Below, in pieces: positions 11,781 to 22,189 of a DNA stretch of 64,000 bases. The stretch's first letter is position 1. The number at the start of each line of letters is the position of its first letter. A program made the position numbers and the translations under genes. The stretch is from Asparagopsis taxiformis (lineage: Eukaryota > Rhodophyta > Florideophyceae > Bonnemaisoniales > Bonnemaisoniaceae). The notes beneath the pieces are model-generated. The model did not search any database. It was not told the DNA's origin and saw only the letters and a list, made by a program, of their open reading frames with translations. The stretch is from NCBI GenBank assembly GCA_030407315.1, contig JALQPE010001824.1, positions 42,467-106,466 on the forward strand, written 5' to 3'.

Positions 11781-11863
11781 GCGGTGTTCGTCTAGTGGCT
11801 AGGACCTCACGTTGTGGATAAGGCATAACCGTGAAAACGGGAGTTCGATTCTCCCACACCGCA
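11781..11863 (+). tRNA. tRNA-His(GUG) with an 11-nt intron
   Basis: Acceptor arms GCGGTGT/ACACCGC, anticodon stem TCACG/CGTGA and T stem GGGAG/CTCCC all pair. The loop reads TTGTGG, giving anticodon GUG, followed by 11 extra bases at the canonical intron site after position 37. The mature length is 72 nt with A at the discriminator. A T6 run at 11868-11873 should terminate Pol III. Confidence 0.92.
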
Positions 11864-12073
11864 AAACTTTTTTGACGCGGGACATTTCTGCATAAGCCCC
11901 TCAGCTGCGGACATATGCCTGTTTTTGACTGACATGTTCCTTTTGTTCTACCCCATGGTGTGACGACACTTGGGAGGCTTTCAGCTGCTGAGGAGAAACT
12001 GCATCCTGCATGATGCAACGGGAAGTCAGGCCTTTCTATAGGTTTTGCACGAAAACGTGCATGAACGTGAACG

Positions 12074-12205
12074 TGATGGGAAAAACGATACCCGAAAATT
12101 AGAATGACAAGTGTTCGGTTCGGATTGGCGCAAAACGGTGCGCGCGATTATAGCCGATGGTTGTTGGTGAATGTTGATGCTGATGATTGCTTCGGAGCCG
12201 AAGCA
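12074..12205 (-). repeat. Copia-3 left LTR, distal piece
   Basis: 132 bp nearly identical to 42477-42608. It ends in AAGCA, the 5-bp target duplicated by Copia-2. Confidence 0.85.
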
Positions 12206-12306
12206 TGACGAATAACTTACAGTACTTACAGTTATCCCAACTAGTTATATTCGCCGTCGAGATCGGCGCGACAATAAAGAAGTCAAGGAACATCGATTCT
12301 TTCACA
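12206..12306 (+). repeat. Copia-2 5' LTR (101 bp)
   Basis: TG...CA ends, contains a CAATAAAG poly(A)-type signal, and matches 36798-36898 at 100 of 101 positions. Unusually short for a Copia LTR. Confidence 0.88.
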
Positions 12307-12320
12307 GGTTATGAGCCCAA
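12307..12320 (+). promoter_or_regulatory. Copia-2 primer binding site, half-tRNA type
   Basis: GGTTATGAGCCC immediately follows the LTR and is complementary, with one possible mismatch, to the anticodon arm of initiator tRNA-Met (GGGCCCATAACC). Priming from an internal cut in that tRNA is known for Drosophila copia. That this element uses it is inference. Confidence 0.65.
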
Positions 12321-12411
12321 TACGTTAACCTTTCTCCATCCCGCCCTCCTCCTCCACCATCTTTCACAACATTCCCTGCGCCGCTCAACGAATCCGGCGA
12401 CAGCGTACATA

Positions 12412-12741
12412 TGTTAATTACAACATTGGTACAGTGGCTCCAATTGTTGAACTGGCATTGTTTCGATGTTCTGTTGTACATGAGAAATCGAGTATCGATA
12501 TTGACTTCGATATTCGTCCTGCATTTGGACATATTTGATGTGCTGTTCTATGACGTGTCTTCGGTGTTTACGGTTTATGATTGATTGCTTTTGGCTGGAA
12601 TATAACTGTGGATATTGTAGTATAGGTTGTAGAGCTAGACCGTGCAGCTTGACGACGACGACGACGACGACGACAACGAAACGAAAAACTATTCTTTCTT
12701 CCAACTACCGAGCATCATCAACTTATCATCACACCTTTATT
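12412..12741 (+). repeat. Copia-1 5' LTR
   Basis: Starts TGTTAATTAC, ends CCTTTATT, and contains a (GAC)n run at about 12651-12675 that is three units longer than in the 3' LTR. Confidence 0.85.
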
Positions 12742-12756
12742 GTTATGGGCTCCAAC
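12742..12756 (+). promoter_or_regulatory. Copia-1 primer binding site overlapping the start codon
   Basis: GTTATGGGCTCC abuts the LTR and resembles the copia-type site complementary to the initiator tRNA-Met anticodon arm. The ATG inside it (12745) is also the first codon of the gag frame. Confidence 0.5.
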
Positions 12757-12927
12757 GCTACTCTTCCGTCCCGCCCGAGGTTTTCGTGGGATGTTCGCTC
12801 AGTCCCCTGGACTGATGGAAAAGGTGATCAATCATAGTATGCAAGTGCTGTCGCACTTTGGCAACTTTTTCACAATGGCCTACCGGAGAATAACTCCAAT
12901 AAGATTCCGCTGAACTTACAAGGAATC

Positions 12928-15900
12928 ATGCTGAAGTCTCAGCTGTTTGGTCTGGCGTTTGATTTGTGTCGACATGTATCTGATGAAGTTATCCAGTCTG
13001 ATGATGGTGTGGATGCCATTGTTGATGCAATCCACAAAAGAGATCCTTTGGCTGTTATCGGTGATGTGTATCAAGATTTCTTGGATGTTTTGAATGTCAA
13101 ACGCGGTGAAAAGGAAAGCTTCAAGAATTATGAGGCACGTTTTGATGCGCATGTGAACAAGTTCAATTCTCATGCTGAATCAGCGCGACTACCTGATGCG
13201 TTAGTTGCGTTCATGCTGCTTGCTAATGCAAAAGTTGATAGCGCTCAGCGTGTTTCTGTGCTTGCTTCTGCGTCCTCTCGCACAGAAGGTCTTACTTCTA
13301 AGTCTTCAACAGCAGAATATTTGCAAGCAGTCTCTTACAGTTCGGTTGCGTCTGTAATCAGGCAATGTGATAAACCGGCTTGCTCTTCTTCTAGTGACAA
13401 TGGAACACTTTTTGCTAATTATGTTTCCACATCGCGGCGCAAACAGCATAAGTACAGAAAATCTAAGCTTAGCCCGGAAGATCTAGCAGCTCTTAAAGCT
13501 AGAAGCAGGTGCCGCAAATGCCATATGATTGGTCACTGGGATTCTGACCATAATGCGGACGGAACTTACACATCGAAAACAAACAATGACCGTTCTTCTA
13601 CTTCTCAAGGTGGTTTAAAGAAGTCGGTCACATTTAATATGGTACAGTTGGGCAAAACAGATATCCTTTCTGGTGGATACATTGGTCCTCTTGTGGATGA
13701 TGGAGCACCATACAGTGGGATTGGTGAGGATGAGTTCAAGATGCTCCAGCCACTACTCCTCCCTGAATGGTCTAGGAAGTATGAGTCCTTACCAGATACG
13801 ATTCGTGATCGCCCCTATTGGCAATACGGAACTGGACAACATTCAAGCCAGTTGCGTCGTATTATTGGATCTATATCATTGACTGCAAAGTCTGATAATG
13901 GTAACGCAGTAATCATACGACATCTGGTCATCTCAGGTTCCTCTCAGTGGATCATAGGCAGAAATGTTACTCGCAATTGCAACATTGTTCACCTTGGAAC
14001 TAATATATTACAGCTTCCAGTTGCAGATGGATGCCTTACACCTGACTCAATTACCATGATTGACTATGACTTTCATAGCTATTTGTCTTATGAACTGTTC
14101 CTTGATAACGATTTACACCGATCTGAGGATGTTGAACGAGCTATGTTTTGTGCTACTGCTCAGATTAATGGTTATGATTCAAACCTGATGTGGTCTGATA
14201 AGAAGAAGATCATTGATAAGGTCCACAATCATATTTGTGGGCACTCTTCTTACACTGATATTAAGATATTACTTCAACGGAATAACATATGGGATTCCGA
14301 TGTACAGAAGTATCTAAGCTCTGTTCTTGAGACGTGTTCCAGCTGTAACACTACAAGCACACCTACTCAGACGAGGAAAGTGTCTTTGAGCTCTCTATCC
14401 CGTGAGTTTAACCAAGTTGTGTGTATTGACCACTTCTTTGTGGATGAGCTAAAAATATTTCATGTCATGGATTCAGTAACCCGGTATTCTGTTGGTACAG
14501 TTGTTTCTGATACCTCTATGATGTCAGCAATTACGGCTTTTGAGATGCTTTGGATTACTCCTTTTTGGACGCCGGATACTATTGTATGTGATGCTGCATT
14601 CAAGAATAAGACTTTCATGGACTATCTTCATACCAATGGTATTACCTCGCGTATATTACCCCCTCGCCGTCATAATAAGAATGTGATTGAATCAAAACAT
14701 CGCATTATTCGGGATTTGTATCTGAGACTCAAATCTGATGTCGATACTCCTAATAATCTCACTAACATGCTACTTATTCAAAGGGCTATACGAATCTCCA
14801 ATGACTTATACGGTAACGATGTCATGTCAGCCAATGAAATGGCAAAAGGTTTTACAAGACCTGTGTGTGATGGGAAATTTCCATCAGCAATCCCAGATGA
14901 TATCAGTGATGCACACAATGCCTTGTTGGCAAAGCGCAAGCTTACACTAATACTACGTTCGAAGGCCATCAGTGAAGTACCTATCAGTGTTGGTGATCTT
15001 GTTCAATTATATATCAAGCGTAATAATGACAAGAGAGGCAAATGGACAGCTGCTAAAACTGTCCTTTCTTATGATCATGCCTCCAGAACAGTGACTGTTC
15101 CTGGTAAAAGTGGTCGGACAATCTCAGCTTCTATTGAGGATGTTAGACCTGCACTGTCTGATAGCTCTCTGGCTACTGCTATACAAGAATCAATTGATTA
15201 TATGGATTCCGTGCTCAGCGAAGCTGTTTCTGACATGACAGATGATGACTCAGGTCATGATATTCATACCAATTCAGTCAGCAATGATCAAACAGATGGA
15301 AACTGCAAACTGGCTGATGTTGGTAATGATTTTGACTGTGAAAGTATTAATTCTACGTATGAAGTACCACATGTAGGTCAGGTCATTGAAGTTTATTGGC
15401 CCGATGACGACCAATACTATCGTGGTACAATATCAGAGTATTCTCCTGATACACTGAAACATACAATCCTTTATGATGATGGTGATGTTGAAACGCTAAA
15501 ACTACAATGTGAGACATGGCGTACTGTATCGGTCTCTGATGATAAACCACGTCCTTCTGCAGCACAAATTAATTTGAAGTGCAATGGAATTGAGCTACAA
15601 CCTGGTACTGAGTTGTGCAGTACTGAGAAAGAGGATATATCTTTATACTTTGACCAATTTCGCAGTAAGGAATTCATGTTTCATCAAGCTCAGTCACTTC
15701 CGTCATACGTTCTGCAGAATGCCTACATGAAAGAGGAAAAGTCATTCAAGGAAACCATACAGGCTGTACATGTGTCGAAGGTCCCGAAGCATGCAAACAT
15801 CATTACAAGTCATGTATTATACAAGGTCAAAGTGCTAGATGATGGTGAAATGCTTGTGAAAGCACGTATAGCTCCACACGGAAACAAAGATGATGAGAAG

Positions 15901-17091
15901 TCTTTACTCAAGACTGATTCACAGACATGTCCGCCTGTTGGAATACGTATTCTACTCTCGATCTGTGCTATACAAAAGTGGAAACTTGCCAAGATTGATG
16001 TCAAGTCTGCTTTCCTTCAAACCGGTTCTGCACTCAGGGATGTATATGTGATCCCGCCTCGCGAATGTTCTAATCGGTCATTTTATTGGCTGTTATTAAC
16101 TGCTGCTTATGGATTAGTTAACTCTAATGCCAAATGGCAGTACCATAGTGATTCATTTATGAAATCACTTGGCTTCTATCAACTAATCTATGTACCTCAA
16201 CTCTTTTATATATCTGAGAATGGGAGTTTGCAGATAATTGCTGTCAAGATTGTGGATGATATATTGCTTGCCGGACAGTTACCCTGCCTTCGTGCATTTG
16301 TTGATCGAATTGGACACAAATACAAACTTGGAACTATTGCATATACACCTGGAACGATCAAGTTTTATGGCCTGACACTGTCTCAAGATGAATCCTGTCT
16401 TATTACGATTCATGGTGATGAAAAACTAGCATCAATACAGCCATATCCTATTGATAGGAATCGTCGGAAGAGTACAGATGATACTCTAAATGCTGTTGAG
16501 TTGTCCACATTCCGATCCATAAATGGTGTTTTAGGATGGCTGGGGACTGCAATTAGTCCATTCTGTTCCTTTACTTCAAGCTATCTGCAGCAGAGAAGGG
16601 TTAACGCGAACGTTTCGGATTTAGTGCAACAGATTAACATGTTACGTCTATTGAAGAAGCTTGGAACTACAACTACTTATAAGCGACCTGTCTCTGGGAG
16701 TGACTTAAAACTGTCTATCCTAGTCTTTTCTGATGCAAGTCGTTCATCGGATCATGGTCAACTTGGTTTTATCTCTGGTCTACTGTTTGGTGAAATGGCA
16801 TCAAAGTCTGTGTTTCACGTGCTACAGTGGAGCTCACAGAAATCTAAACGTCCTGTGAAATCTGTTGGTGCTGCAGAGACTCTTGCTGCAGGATGTGCAA
16901 TTGATGAAGGAAAGATTCTGGTCAAGGCATTTGAGGAATTACTATTGTTCGGACAGAACTTCTTATTGCTGTTGACTCCAAAGATTTGTATGATACACTG
17001 TCTACATGTCGAAATGCCACGGACAAGTCTATTCGCGGCGATGTCAGTGTTATCAGATATGAATTCGAGACTCGAAACGTTAGTCGAATGA
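12928..17091 (+). CDS. Copia-1 Gag-Pol polyprotein
   Basis: 1387 aa open. The original start is probably the ATG at 12745, in the same frame, interrupted by one TAG at 12835-12837. Order by residue from 12928: Gag; zinc knuckle at 195-208 with ligands C-C-H-H (last Cys replaced by His); protease V-D-D-G-A near 256; integrase with D501, D554 and E588; a Tudor-like module at about 816-865 (V-G-Q-V-I-E-V-Y-W ... Y-D-D-G-D-V-E); reverse transcriptase with I-V-D-D near 1109; RNase H. A single-base shift near 16955 moves the end of RNase H into another frame, which ends at 17243. The Tudor-like module resembles those of plant PDS5 and MSH6. Confidence 0.85.
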   Translation: MLKSQLFGLAFDLCRHVSDEVIQSDDGVDAIVDAIHKRDPLAVIGDVYQDFLDVLNVKRGEKESFKNYEARFDAHVNKFNSHAESARLPDALVAFMLLANAKVDSAQRVSVLASASSRTEGLTSKSSTAEYLQAVSYSSVASVIRQCDKPACSSSSDNGTLFANYVSTSRRKQHKYRKSKLSPEDLAALKARSRCRKCHMIGHWDSDHNADGTYTSKTNNDRSSTSQGGLKKSVTFNMVQLGKTDILSGGYIGPLVDDGAPYSGIGEDEFKMLQPLLLPEWSRKYESLPDTIRDRPYWQYGTGQHSSQLRRIIGSISLTAKSDNGNAVIIRHLVISGSSQWIIGRNVTRNCNIVHLGTNILQLPVADGCLTPDSITMIDYDFHSYLSYELFLDNDLHRSEDVERAMFCATAQINGYDSNLMWSDKKKIIDKVHNHICGHSSYTDIKILLQRNNIWDSDVQKYLSSVLETCSSCNTTSTPTQTRKVSLSSLSREFNQVVCIDHFFVDELKIFHVMDSVTRYSVGTVVSDTSMMSAITAFEMLWITPFWTPDTIVCDAAFKNKTFMDYLHTNGITSRILPPRRHNKNVIESKHRIIRDLYLRLKSDVDTPNNLTNMLLIQRAIRISNDLYGNDVMSANEMAKGFTRPVCDGKFPSAIPDDISDAHNALLAKRKLTLILRSKAISEVPISVGDLVQLYIKRNNDKRGKWTAAKTVLSYDHASRTVTVPGKSGRTISASIEDVRPALSDSSLATAIQESIDYMDSVLSEAVSDMTDDDSGHDIHTNSVSNDQTDGNCKLADVGNDFDCESINSTYEVPHVGQVIEVYWPDDDQYYRGTISEYSPDTLKHTILYDDGDVETLKLQCETWRTVSVSDDKPRPSAAQINLKCNGIELQPGTELCSTEKEDISLYFDQFRSKEFMFHQAQSLPSYVLQNAYMKEEKSFKETIQAVHVSKVPKHANIITSHVLYKVKVLDDGEMLVKARIAPHGNKDDEKSLLKTDSQTCPPVGIRILLSICAIQKWKLAKIDVKSAFLQTGSALRDVYVIPPRECSNRSFYWLLLTAAYGLVNSNAKWQYHSDSFMKSLGFYQLIYVPQLFYISENGSLQIIAVKIVDDILLAGQLPCLRAFVDRIGHKYKLGTIAYTPGTIKFYGLTLSQDESCLITIHGDEKLASIQPYPIDRNRRKSTDDTLNAVELSTFRSINGVLGWLGTAISPFCSFTSSYLQQRRVNANVSDLVQQINMLRLLKKLGTTTTYKRPVSGSDLKLSILVFSDASRSSDHGQLGFISGLLFGEMASKSVFHVLQWSSQKSKRPVKSVGAAETLAAGCAIDEGKILVKAFEELLLFGQNFLLLLTPKICMIHCLHVEMPRTSLFAAMSVLSDMNSRLETLVE

Positions 17092-17288
17092 TCTGGATTC
17101 CAGGTCTAACCAATCTCTCTGATCCGCTCACGAAGCCGAACAGTCCGCTTACTCAAGCACTACAGCTTCTTCTTTTCACTGGTGAAATTCCTTTTGATTT
17201 TCCTGCATGTCAGTCTAGTTCATCTGATCAGTTCCTGGGCTGATTTGTACCTCCGACCTAGCATATTTTAGCTACAAAACAGGTGGAG

Positions 17289-17609
17289 TGTTAATTACAA
17301 CATTGGTACAGTGGCTCCAATTGTTGAACTGGCATTGTTTCGATGTTCTGTTGTACATGAGAAATCGAGTATCGATATTGACTTCGATATTCGTCCTGCA
17401 TTTGGACATATTTGATGTGCTGTTCTATGACGTGTCTTCGGTGTTTACGGTTTATGATTGATTGCTTTTGGCTGGAATATAACTGTGGATATTGTAGTAT
17501 AGGTTGTAGAGCTAGACCGTGCAGCTTGACGACGACGACGACAACGAAACGAAAAACTATTCTTTCTTCCAACTACCGAGCATCATCAACTTATCATCAC
17601 ACCTTTATT
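17289..17609 (+). repeat. Copia-1 3' LTR
   Basis: 321 bp, matching 12412-12741 apart from a 9-base shorter GAC run. Confidence 0.85.
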
Positions 17610-17736
17610 ACATCACCGCCCAAAAGCGCGATCTGATTACACCCTCTGCTCAAAAAGCACGGTCACTATTTGCCCCTGATCAATCATCACGGCATCGACT
17701 CAACCTACCACATACGCAACTCAGCGTCCATTTACT

Positions 17737-19170
17737 ATGGCTTCCATCCCGACAACTGTCCCAATTCAACACCAACTGGAAATACCACTACTCACCTTTA
17801 GCAACTTCATCCCGTGGCGTATAACAGTTGATCACTTCGCCAGATCACAAGGAGTATACGACTACTTATATCAACCCGCTCCAGAGTCTGCTGATCCCAC
17901 TATTTGCAATGAACACCGCGAGAAACATGCACAAGCACAGCTCTTGGTCCTGTCCACACTATCTCCAGAAATCATGCAACACTTCACAAACCATGAGTTT
18001 AATGGCCAAATCCATTTGCTATACAACAAAATCCAGGTCCTACTCTCCTTCCCAAATCCGGAACATACACCGGACAATCTACGTCGTAAAGCACGCGACA
18101 TACACTGGGATCCCACACTCCCCATTTCAGACTACATCGAAAAACACAAACAACTCCGCATCCTCATGATCCGCGCAGCATATCCGGATATCGAAAACGA
18201 ACAGACCACATTGAGATTCATGCTAGACGGTCTTGAAGACAAGCAAGATTGGGTACTCCTTCTACAAACCATCTCTGCTCACGCGGATTTACACCCAAAG
18301 CAACCACTGTCCCTTGATCAAGTCATTTCAATGATGACGAAACATGAAAGCATCCGTCTTCGTGCGCGCCCCTCTCCCACTTTAACACCACCTCTACATC
18401 CTAGACGCCATCGTCATTCCCACCCACGCCGCAATTTTGATCGAAACCACAAACCTTCCCGACAACATAATTTCCATCCGGCCAACAACATTCCACGCCC
18501 ATTCAACCGTCACGGACGCTGGTGCAAATATCACGGCACAGACACCCACTCTACCGAAAATTGCAATATGCGCAAAATGTTTGAGAGCTTTCTAACATCC
18601 CACAATTCTTATCAACCTTCTCAGGCTCATCGCTTGACTCCGCCAGCTCCCTCCAGCTCCACCACTGACAACAATCTGTCCCTCTCACACATATCATCTT
18701 CAGATGAAGTAAGTCATGGACTACCCAACTCGTATATTATCGACTCGGGAGCTAACCCAACACATCTAACCACACCACCTCCAGGACTCCCCGTGAACAC
18801 CTCCACCACAATTTGTGCAGATGGCCATCCTTCCGTCACTACGCACCGTGGCAACACTTCACTTCCTCTCACAAGTTCGAGTCAGCTCCCACCGCATGAT
18901 GTCCTCGTAGCTCCTCACCTCGAGTCAAATCTACTTTCCATTGGACAAGTTGCCAAGAACCACGACGTACTGTTTCAAAACGAATTTGCCTACATTAAAA
19001 TGCCAACTTCCCCTCCACCGAAGAATGACGTCATTGCAGCCATACCTAAATCAAGCGACGGATTGTACCGCTTGCACACGCCACTCAAGCTCAAACGACA
19101 AAAAAGCGCCACAAGAAACAGTATCCGCGAACGCTTGCCTCTAGCTGTACCGCAAGAGCTTTCCCACTAA
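17737..19170 (+). CDS. Copia-2 Gag and protease
   Basis: 477 aa. The N-terminal 200 residues have the UBN2/Copia Gag look (LLTFSNFIPWR, later DYIEKHKQLRILMI). A basic His/Arg/Pro-rich stretch is followed by a zinc knuckle at about 266-279 (C-x2-H-x4-H-x4-C). The protease motif I-I-D-S-G-A is near residue 336. The frame ends at 19170 because of a single-base shift near 19140. In the adjacent frame pol continues through 19443, ending in the gag-pre-integrase motif (Y-H-A-W-H-L-K-L-N-H) exactly where TE-A is inserted. Confidence 0.85.
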   Translation: MASIPTTVPIQHQLEIPLLTFSNFIPWRITVDHFARSQGVYDYLYQPAPESADPTICNEHREKHAQAQLLVLSTLSPEIMQHFTNHEFNGQIHLLYNKIQVLLSFPNPEHTPDNLRRKARDIHWDPTLPISDYIEKHKQLRILMIRAAYPDIENEQTTLRFMLDGLEDKQDWVLLLQTISAHADLHPKQPLSLDQVISMMTKHESIRLRARPSPTLTPPLHPRRHRHSHPRRNFDRNHKPSRQHNFHPANNIPRPFNRHGRWCKYHGTDTHSTENCNMRKMFESFLTSHNSYQPSQAHRLTPPAPSSSTTDNNLSLSHISSSDEVSHGLPNSYIIDSGANPTHLTTPPPGLPVNTSTTICADGHPSVTTHRGNTSLPLTSSSQLPPHDVLVAPHLESNLLSIGQVAKNHDVLFQNEFAYIKMPTSPPPKNDVIAAIPKSSDGLYRLHTPLKLKRQKSATRNSIRERLPLAVPQELSH

Positions 19171-19443
19171 AACGCAAGCACACTACGAAACTGAGTACCA
19201 CTGGTCGCCCACCCTCTCATACCCCGATCATACCCAACAAAACAGTTCACGAGAAACACATTTCACAACCTTCAAAGACAATCACGTCCATAGGCAAGAA
19301 AATTCACAAAATTTCCACTTCCCCGAAGTCAAAAATATCCACCAAGCCAAGACCGCGCATCAAATCCGACCTCCCTTCCACAATTCGGGACTACCACGCA
19401 TGGCATTTGAAACTGAATCACATTCACCCGCAAAAGATCCATT
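19171..19443 (+). pseudogene. Copia-2 pol piece up to the TE-A insertion
   Basis: Open in the frame +1 to the Gag ORF. Ends with a gag-pre-integrase zinc motif half (H...H). The codon interrupted at 19440 is completed at 33325 after the transposon: removing TE-A and one copy of CATT restores an uninterrupted frame into M-A-K-H-K-L-V-P-H-M-P. Confidence 0.8.
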
Positions 19444-19490
19444 AACACTGATTTCGATATGAACAGAACGTACTTTCGAAACCAGAATCC
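19444..19490 (+). repeat. TE-A left terminal inverted repeat
   Basis: 47 bp matching the reverse complement of 33278-33324 at 45 positions. Confidence 0.9.
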
Positions 19491-19820
19491 GAAAATTTTT
19501 CGATGTTGATTGACTAATTATAAGTTGATTGAATTGTGGCCAATGAGATGAAGATGTTGACTGACTGGGTGGCATTGCGCTGACAGTTTCAAGTATAGTA
19601 CTGCCGTGCTCAATACGATCGCTAGACAGCCTGTCACAGCACTGTTCATTTCTGCCTTCAAGTCTGGCTGCAACCGTATTGGTAGTTTCCAATATGACCT
19701 GATCATATCAAAATTGGTAGTAGATGAAAATATCAGAATTTATTTTATAAAAACTTATATGTGCACCGTGTTTCTACTCACTATACTTATGCGCCGTGCA
19801 GACTCTCGCAAACTTGCCAA
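19491..19820 (+). repeat. Cargo-side subterminal region of TE-A
   Basis: Homologous to 49612-49968 (TE-B) and, inverted, to 63406-63760 (TE-C). Two copies of the 9-mer GTTGATTGA lie just inside the inverted repeat and may be transposase binding sites. No ORF is conserved across the three copies. Confidence 0.8.
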
Positions 19821-20048
19821 GAAGCCCTGAGAAGTGGCTACTAGTCGTACTTCACCCATTAAGGGCGAATGTGCCCGCCATATTTGTACGCAGATAGGTA
19901 GTCAAATCAGCCTCGTCCAACGCAACCAACCCGCATTCACCAGCCGCATTTCCATACTGGCACACAGCATCAGTACGTTGTTAGCCGTTGAGATCCCTCA
20001 TAGAAAACTGCTCCTACACGTACAATTGAATGGCGTCATCGAGAAAAA

Positions 20049-20592
20049 TTAACGCAGTCGCGTGCAGTAGATCGCATCATCGCCGCGAACTTTCCAGTCC
20101 TCGAATACATCGTTCACCAACTTTTCCTCATCCTCCATCTCGCATGGACCAATATGACTTCCTTTTCGACACTGCGCACAGATCGCTAACAAGCAATACG
20201 CGCATCTTACAATATGCGCATCTTCCCAGCCCATCTTCGACAAACGCCGCCATCCTGGACGAATCCTAGAACATTGAAAAGCGAGGCAACGTTAGGGAAG
20301 AAGTATTCGTGAAATCGCCACCACACCAGACATTCTTCCTGTCCAGCTCGTTGAATACTCTTCTTGAATGTGCGAAACTTTCCCAGTTGTCTTGCCAACG
20401 TAAATGATATGCTTCCAGAACATGAACTGCATCCGCATTACCCTCGCCATCGTCTTTTCGAACTTGCAACTCCTTCAGATATTCATTGAGATCTTCTGGA
20501 GTGGTCTGAACAGCACCCGACTCCTCCAGGGACTCTAGACGATTGCATACCGACAGAGCCAAGTTCACAGTGCGCATCACTGCGTCGGACAC
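20049..20592 (-). pseudogene. TE-A cargo: fragment with a RING/IBR-like cysteine cluster
   Basis: Two open stretches in different frames. The 3' part (20049-20243) encodes C-A-Y-C-x5-C-x2-C-x4-H-x3-C, resembling the IBR or second RING-type zinc site of RBR ubiquitin ligases such as RNF14. The 5' part (20266-20592) encodes about 100 residues of helical protein I do not recognise. Frame change and lack of a start and end indicate a captured, decayed piece. The ligase assignment is weak. Confidence 0.45.
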
Positions 20593-20599
20593 TGTTTCC

Positions 20600-21760
20600 C
20601 ATCCAGTGAAATATATCGCTTCCCGAATGCTTTTCCGTCATGCAGTCTGTGCCCTTGATACAGCGTCACAATCTCTGTCGCGTATTCAAATCCCTCCGCT
20701 GGCGCTTCCGGTTGATAAGAATCCGTCTACGACAATGTTCCCATATCTTGTGATACAACCGCTCCGATTGGATTCATATTAGAATAACCAGTCTGCTGCG
20801 ATTGTGCCGCTTCTAACGGCCTGATTTGTTATGCTTCCTCGCCCGTGGGGAATCCGTATGTCGGCATCGGCTGCACGGCAGCAGTCATTGTCGGCTGCTG
20901 ATGCATATATATTGGTTGCGCATCAGGTTGGCGTTCTGGCGTTTGGAAATGTCGCTGAAACGGCTGTGCGGTTTGTATTGCGGAATGATGCACAGGCGCG
21001 TGCTGAACACCAGGGTGGTAGGCATTGATGGGATGCGTTGGATACTACGTGTTGGGAGGATATGATGGTGCTTGTGCCTGCAAAGGCATCAGTGATGCTG
21101 AGTACAGAGCGGAGTCTATATCATTTTGAGATCCTTGAGCGCGCGTTTTGTTAACGACGAATGCGAAACCGATGAGGACCACTGCGATAAGTGCTGCGCC
21201 TCCCGCTGCGGCGCCGATGATTAAGGGTGTGTTCGTGCCAGAATTGTCCACGACCCTGTTGGTGATTGAGGAGAATACTGCGTTAGTTGATCTCCCAACG
21301 AAGCGAGCAAAGAGGATTCAGACAGCACTGCTCAGAGCATTCATGCACGCTCTCAGTGCACATCACAACACCTTTCGATAACGATATTCAGTTCCTTTTC
21401 TAATTCAGCATCCCAATCTTCTTGAACTTCTTCTCCGACGTCACCGACATTATAGGTGAATCCAGATGTGGATGCTCCGGTTACCTTCTGTACAATTTCT
21501 GATTCATCTCCGTCATTCTGAAGAATATTCTGTGATATATCATCATATTGCTGACGCAGATCTGCCGCTATTTCCTTGATTCTCGAGCGAACATTTTCCG
21601 CTGCGTTGTTGGCATCTTCATACCCAAAAGATGAAGCTACGAGACTAGTCAAACTCGCAATATCCGCTGCTGCTGCAAAGCATTTCATTTCTCCGAGGCT
21701 CATAACAGTTGTCCACATCGCGAGAACAAAACGACGCGGGGAGAACAAGCAATAACGCAT
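20600..21760 (-). pseudogene. TE-A cargo: remnant of a single-pass membrane protein
   Basis: On the minus strand: an extracellular-looking segment (21353-21760), a break, then a 24-residue hydrophobic helix (LIIGAAAGGAALIAVVLIGF) at about 21160-21235. A Pro/Gln/Tyr-rich tail follows in the same frame to about 20600, with three in-frame stops (after the P-P-N-T and G-E-E-A motifs and further on). The layout is ectodomain, membrane anchor, cytoplasmic tail. Family unknown. Confidence 0.5.
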
Positions 21761-21915
21761 GCGTGCACGTATTCAGCTCCAAGCGTAGTTTCCTCGGACC
21801 GCGGGGGAGCAATCAATCCTATCATTCAGGTAATACTTTCCACAATGTATTCTGAAGAGTACTGAACTGCAGTATCCCAATCTTCGTAGTCGTACAGGAT
21901 TCCAGCCAACACATA

Positions 21916-22174
21916 CCCTATAAGAAAATGAATATGTACCCAGGATATACCTCAGATGAACCTATGATGTACGTGATATCTCTACTGTGCGCAAGAGATA
22001 CTTCGGTGATGTCCGAAAGATGAGCGTAAAGACATCTCAGGTCTATCTTTGGTGTATCGCTATGCGGCCATCAGCTGAAGAGCGATTGTTCCTTATCGGT
22101 ACATCAGAGAAACACCATGTATGTCATATGTTCATCATACGGCCATCATTGGTACATCTTCGAGTCTTACTGGG
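21916..22174 (+). repeat. 259-bp dispersed repeat, copy 1
   Basis: Over 90% identical by eye to 33792-34050 inside insert D, with sharp ends (CCCTATAAG ... TTACTGGG) at both sites. It lies between two cargo fragments. A 60-codon frame is open in both copies, but the differences change amino acids freely, so coding is unlikely. Confidence 0.8.
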
Positions 22175-22189
22175 ATATTTGCATCGTAG

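Larger units (their letters stand above)
12412..17609 (+). mobile_element. Copia-1: near-complete Copia element with Tudor-like module
   Basis: LTRs at 12412-12741 (330 bp) and 17289-17609 (321 bp) differ mainly by three GAC triplets. It sits in the leader of Copia-2, and the flanking bases acata/acatc suggest a 5-bp duplication with one change. It encodes one long Gag-Pol frame. One stop and one frameshift make this copy probably inactive on its own. Confidence 0.87.

Noticed and set aside
12535..12837. Open frame across the Copia-1 5' LTR ending in MGSNATLPS...
   Set aside because: The LTR part is not coding; only the segment from 12745 belongs to gag, ending at the TAG at 12835.
21997..22174. 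Open frame conserved between the two 259-bp repeats
   Set aside because: Differences between copies change amino acids freely and neither copy has a domain or promoter; nucleotide identity alone explains the shared frame.
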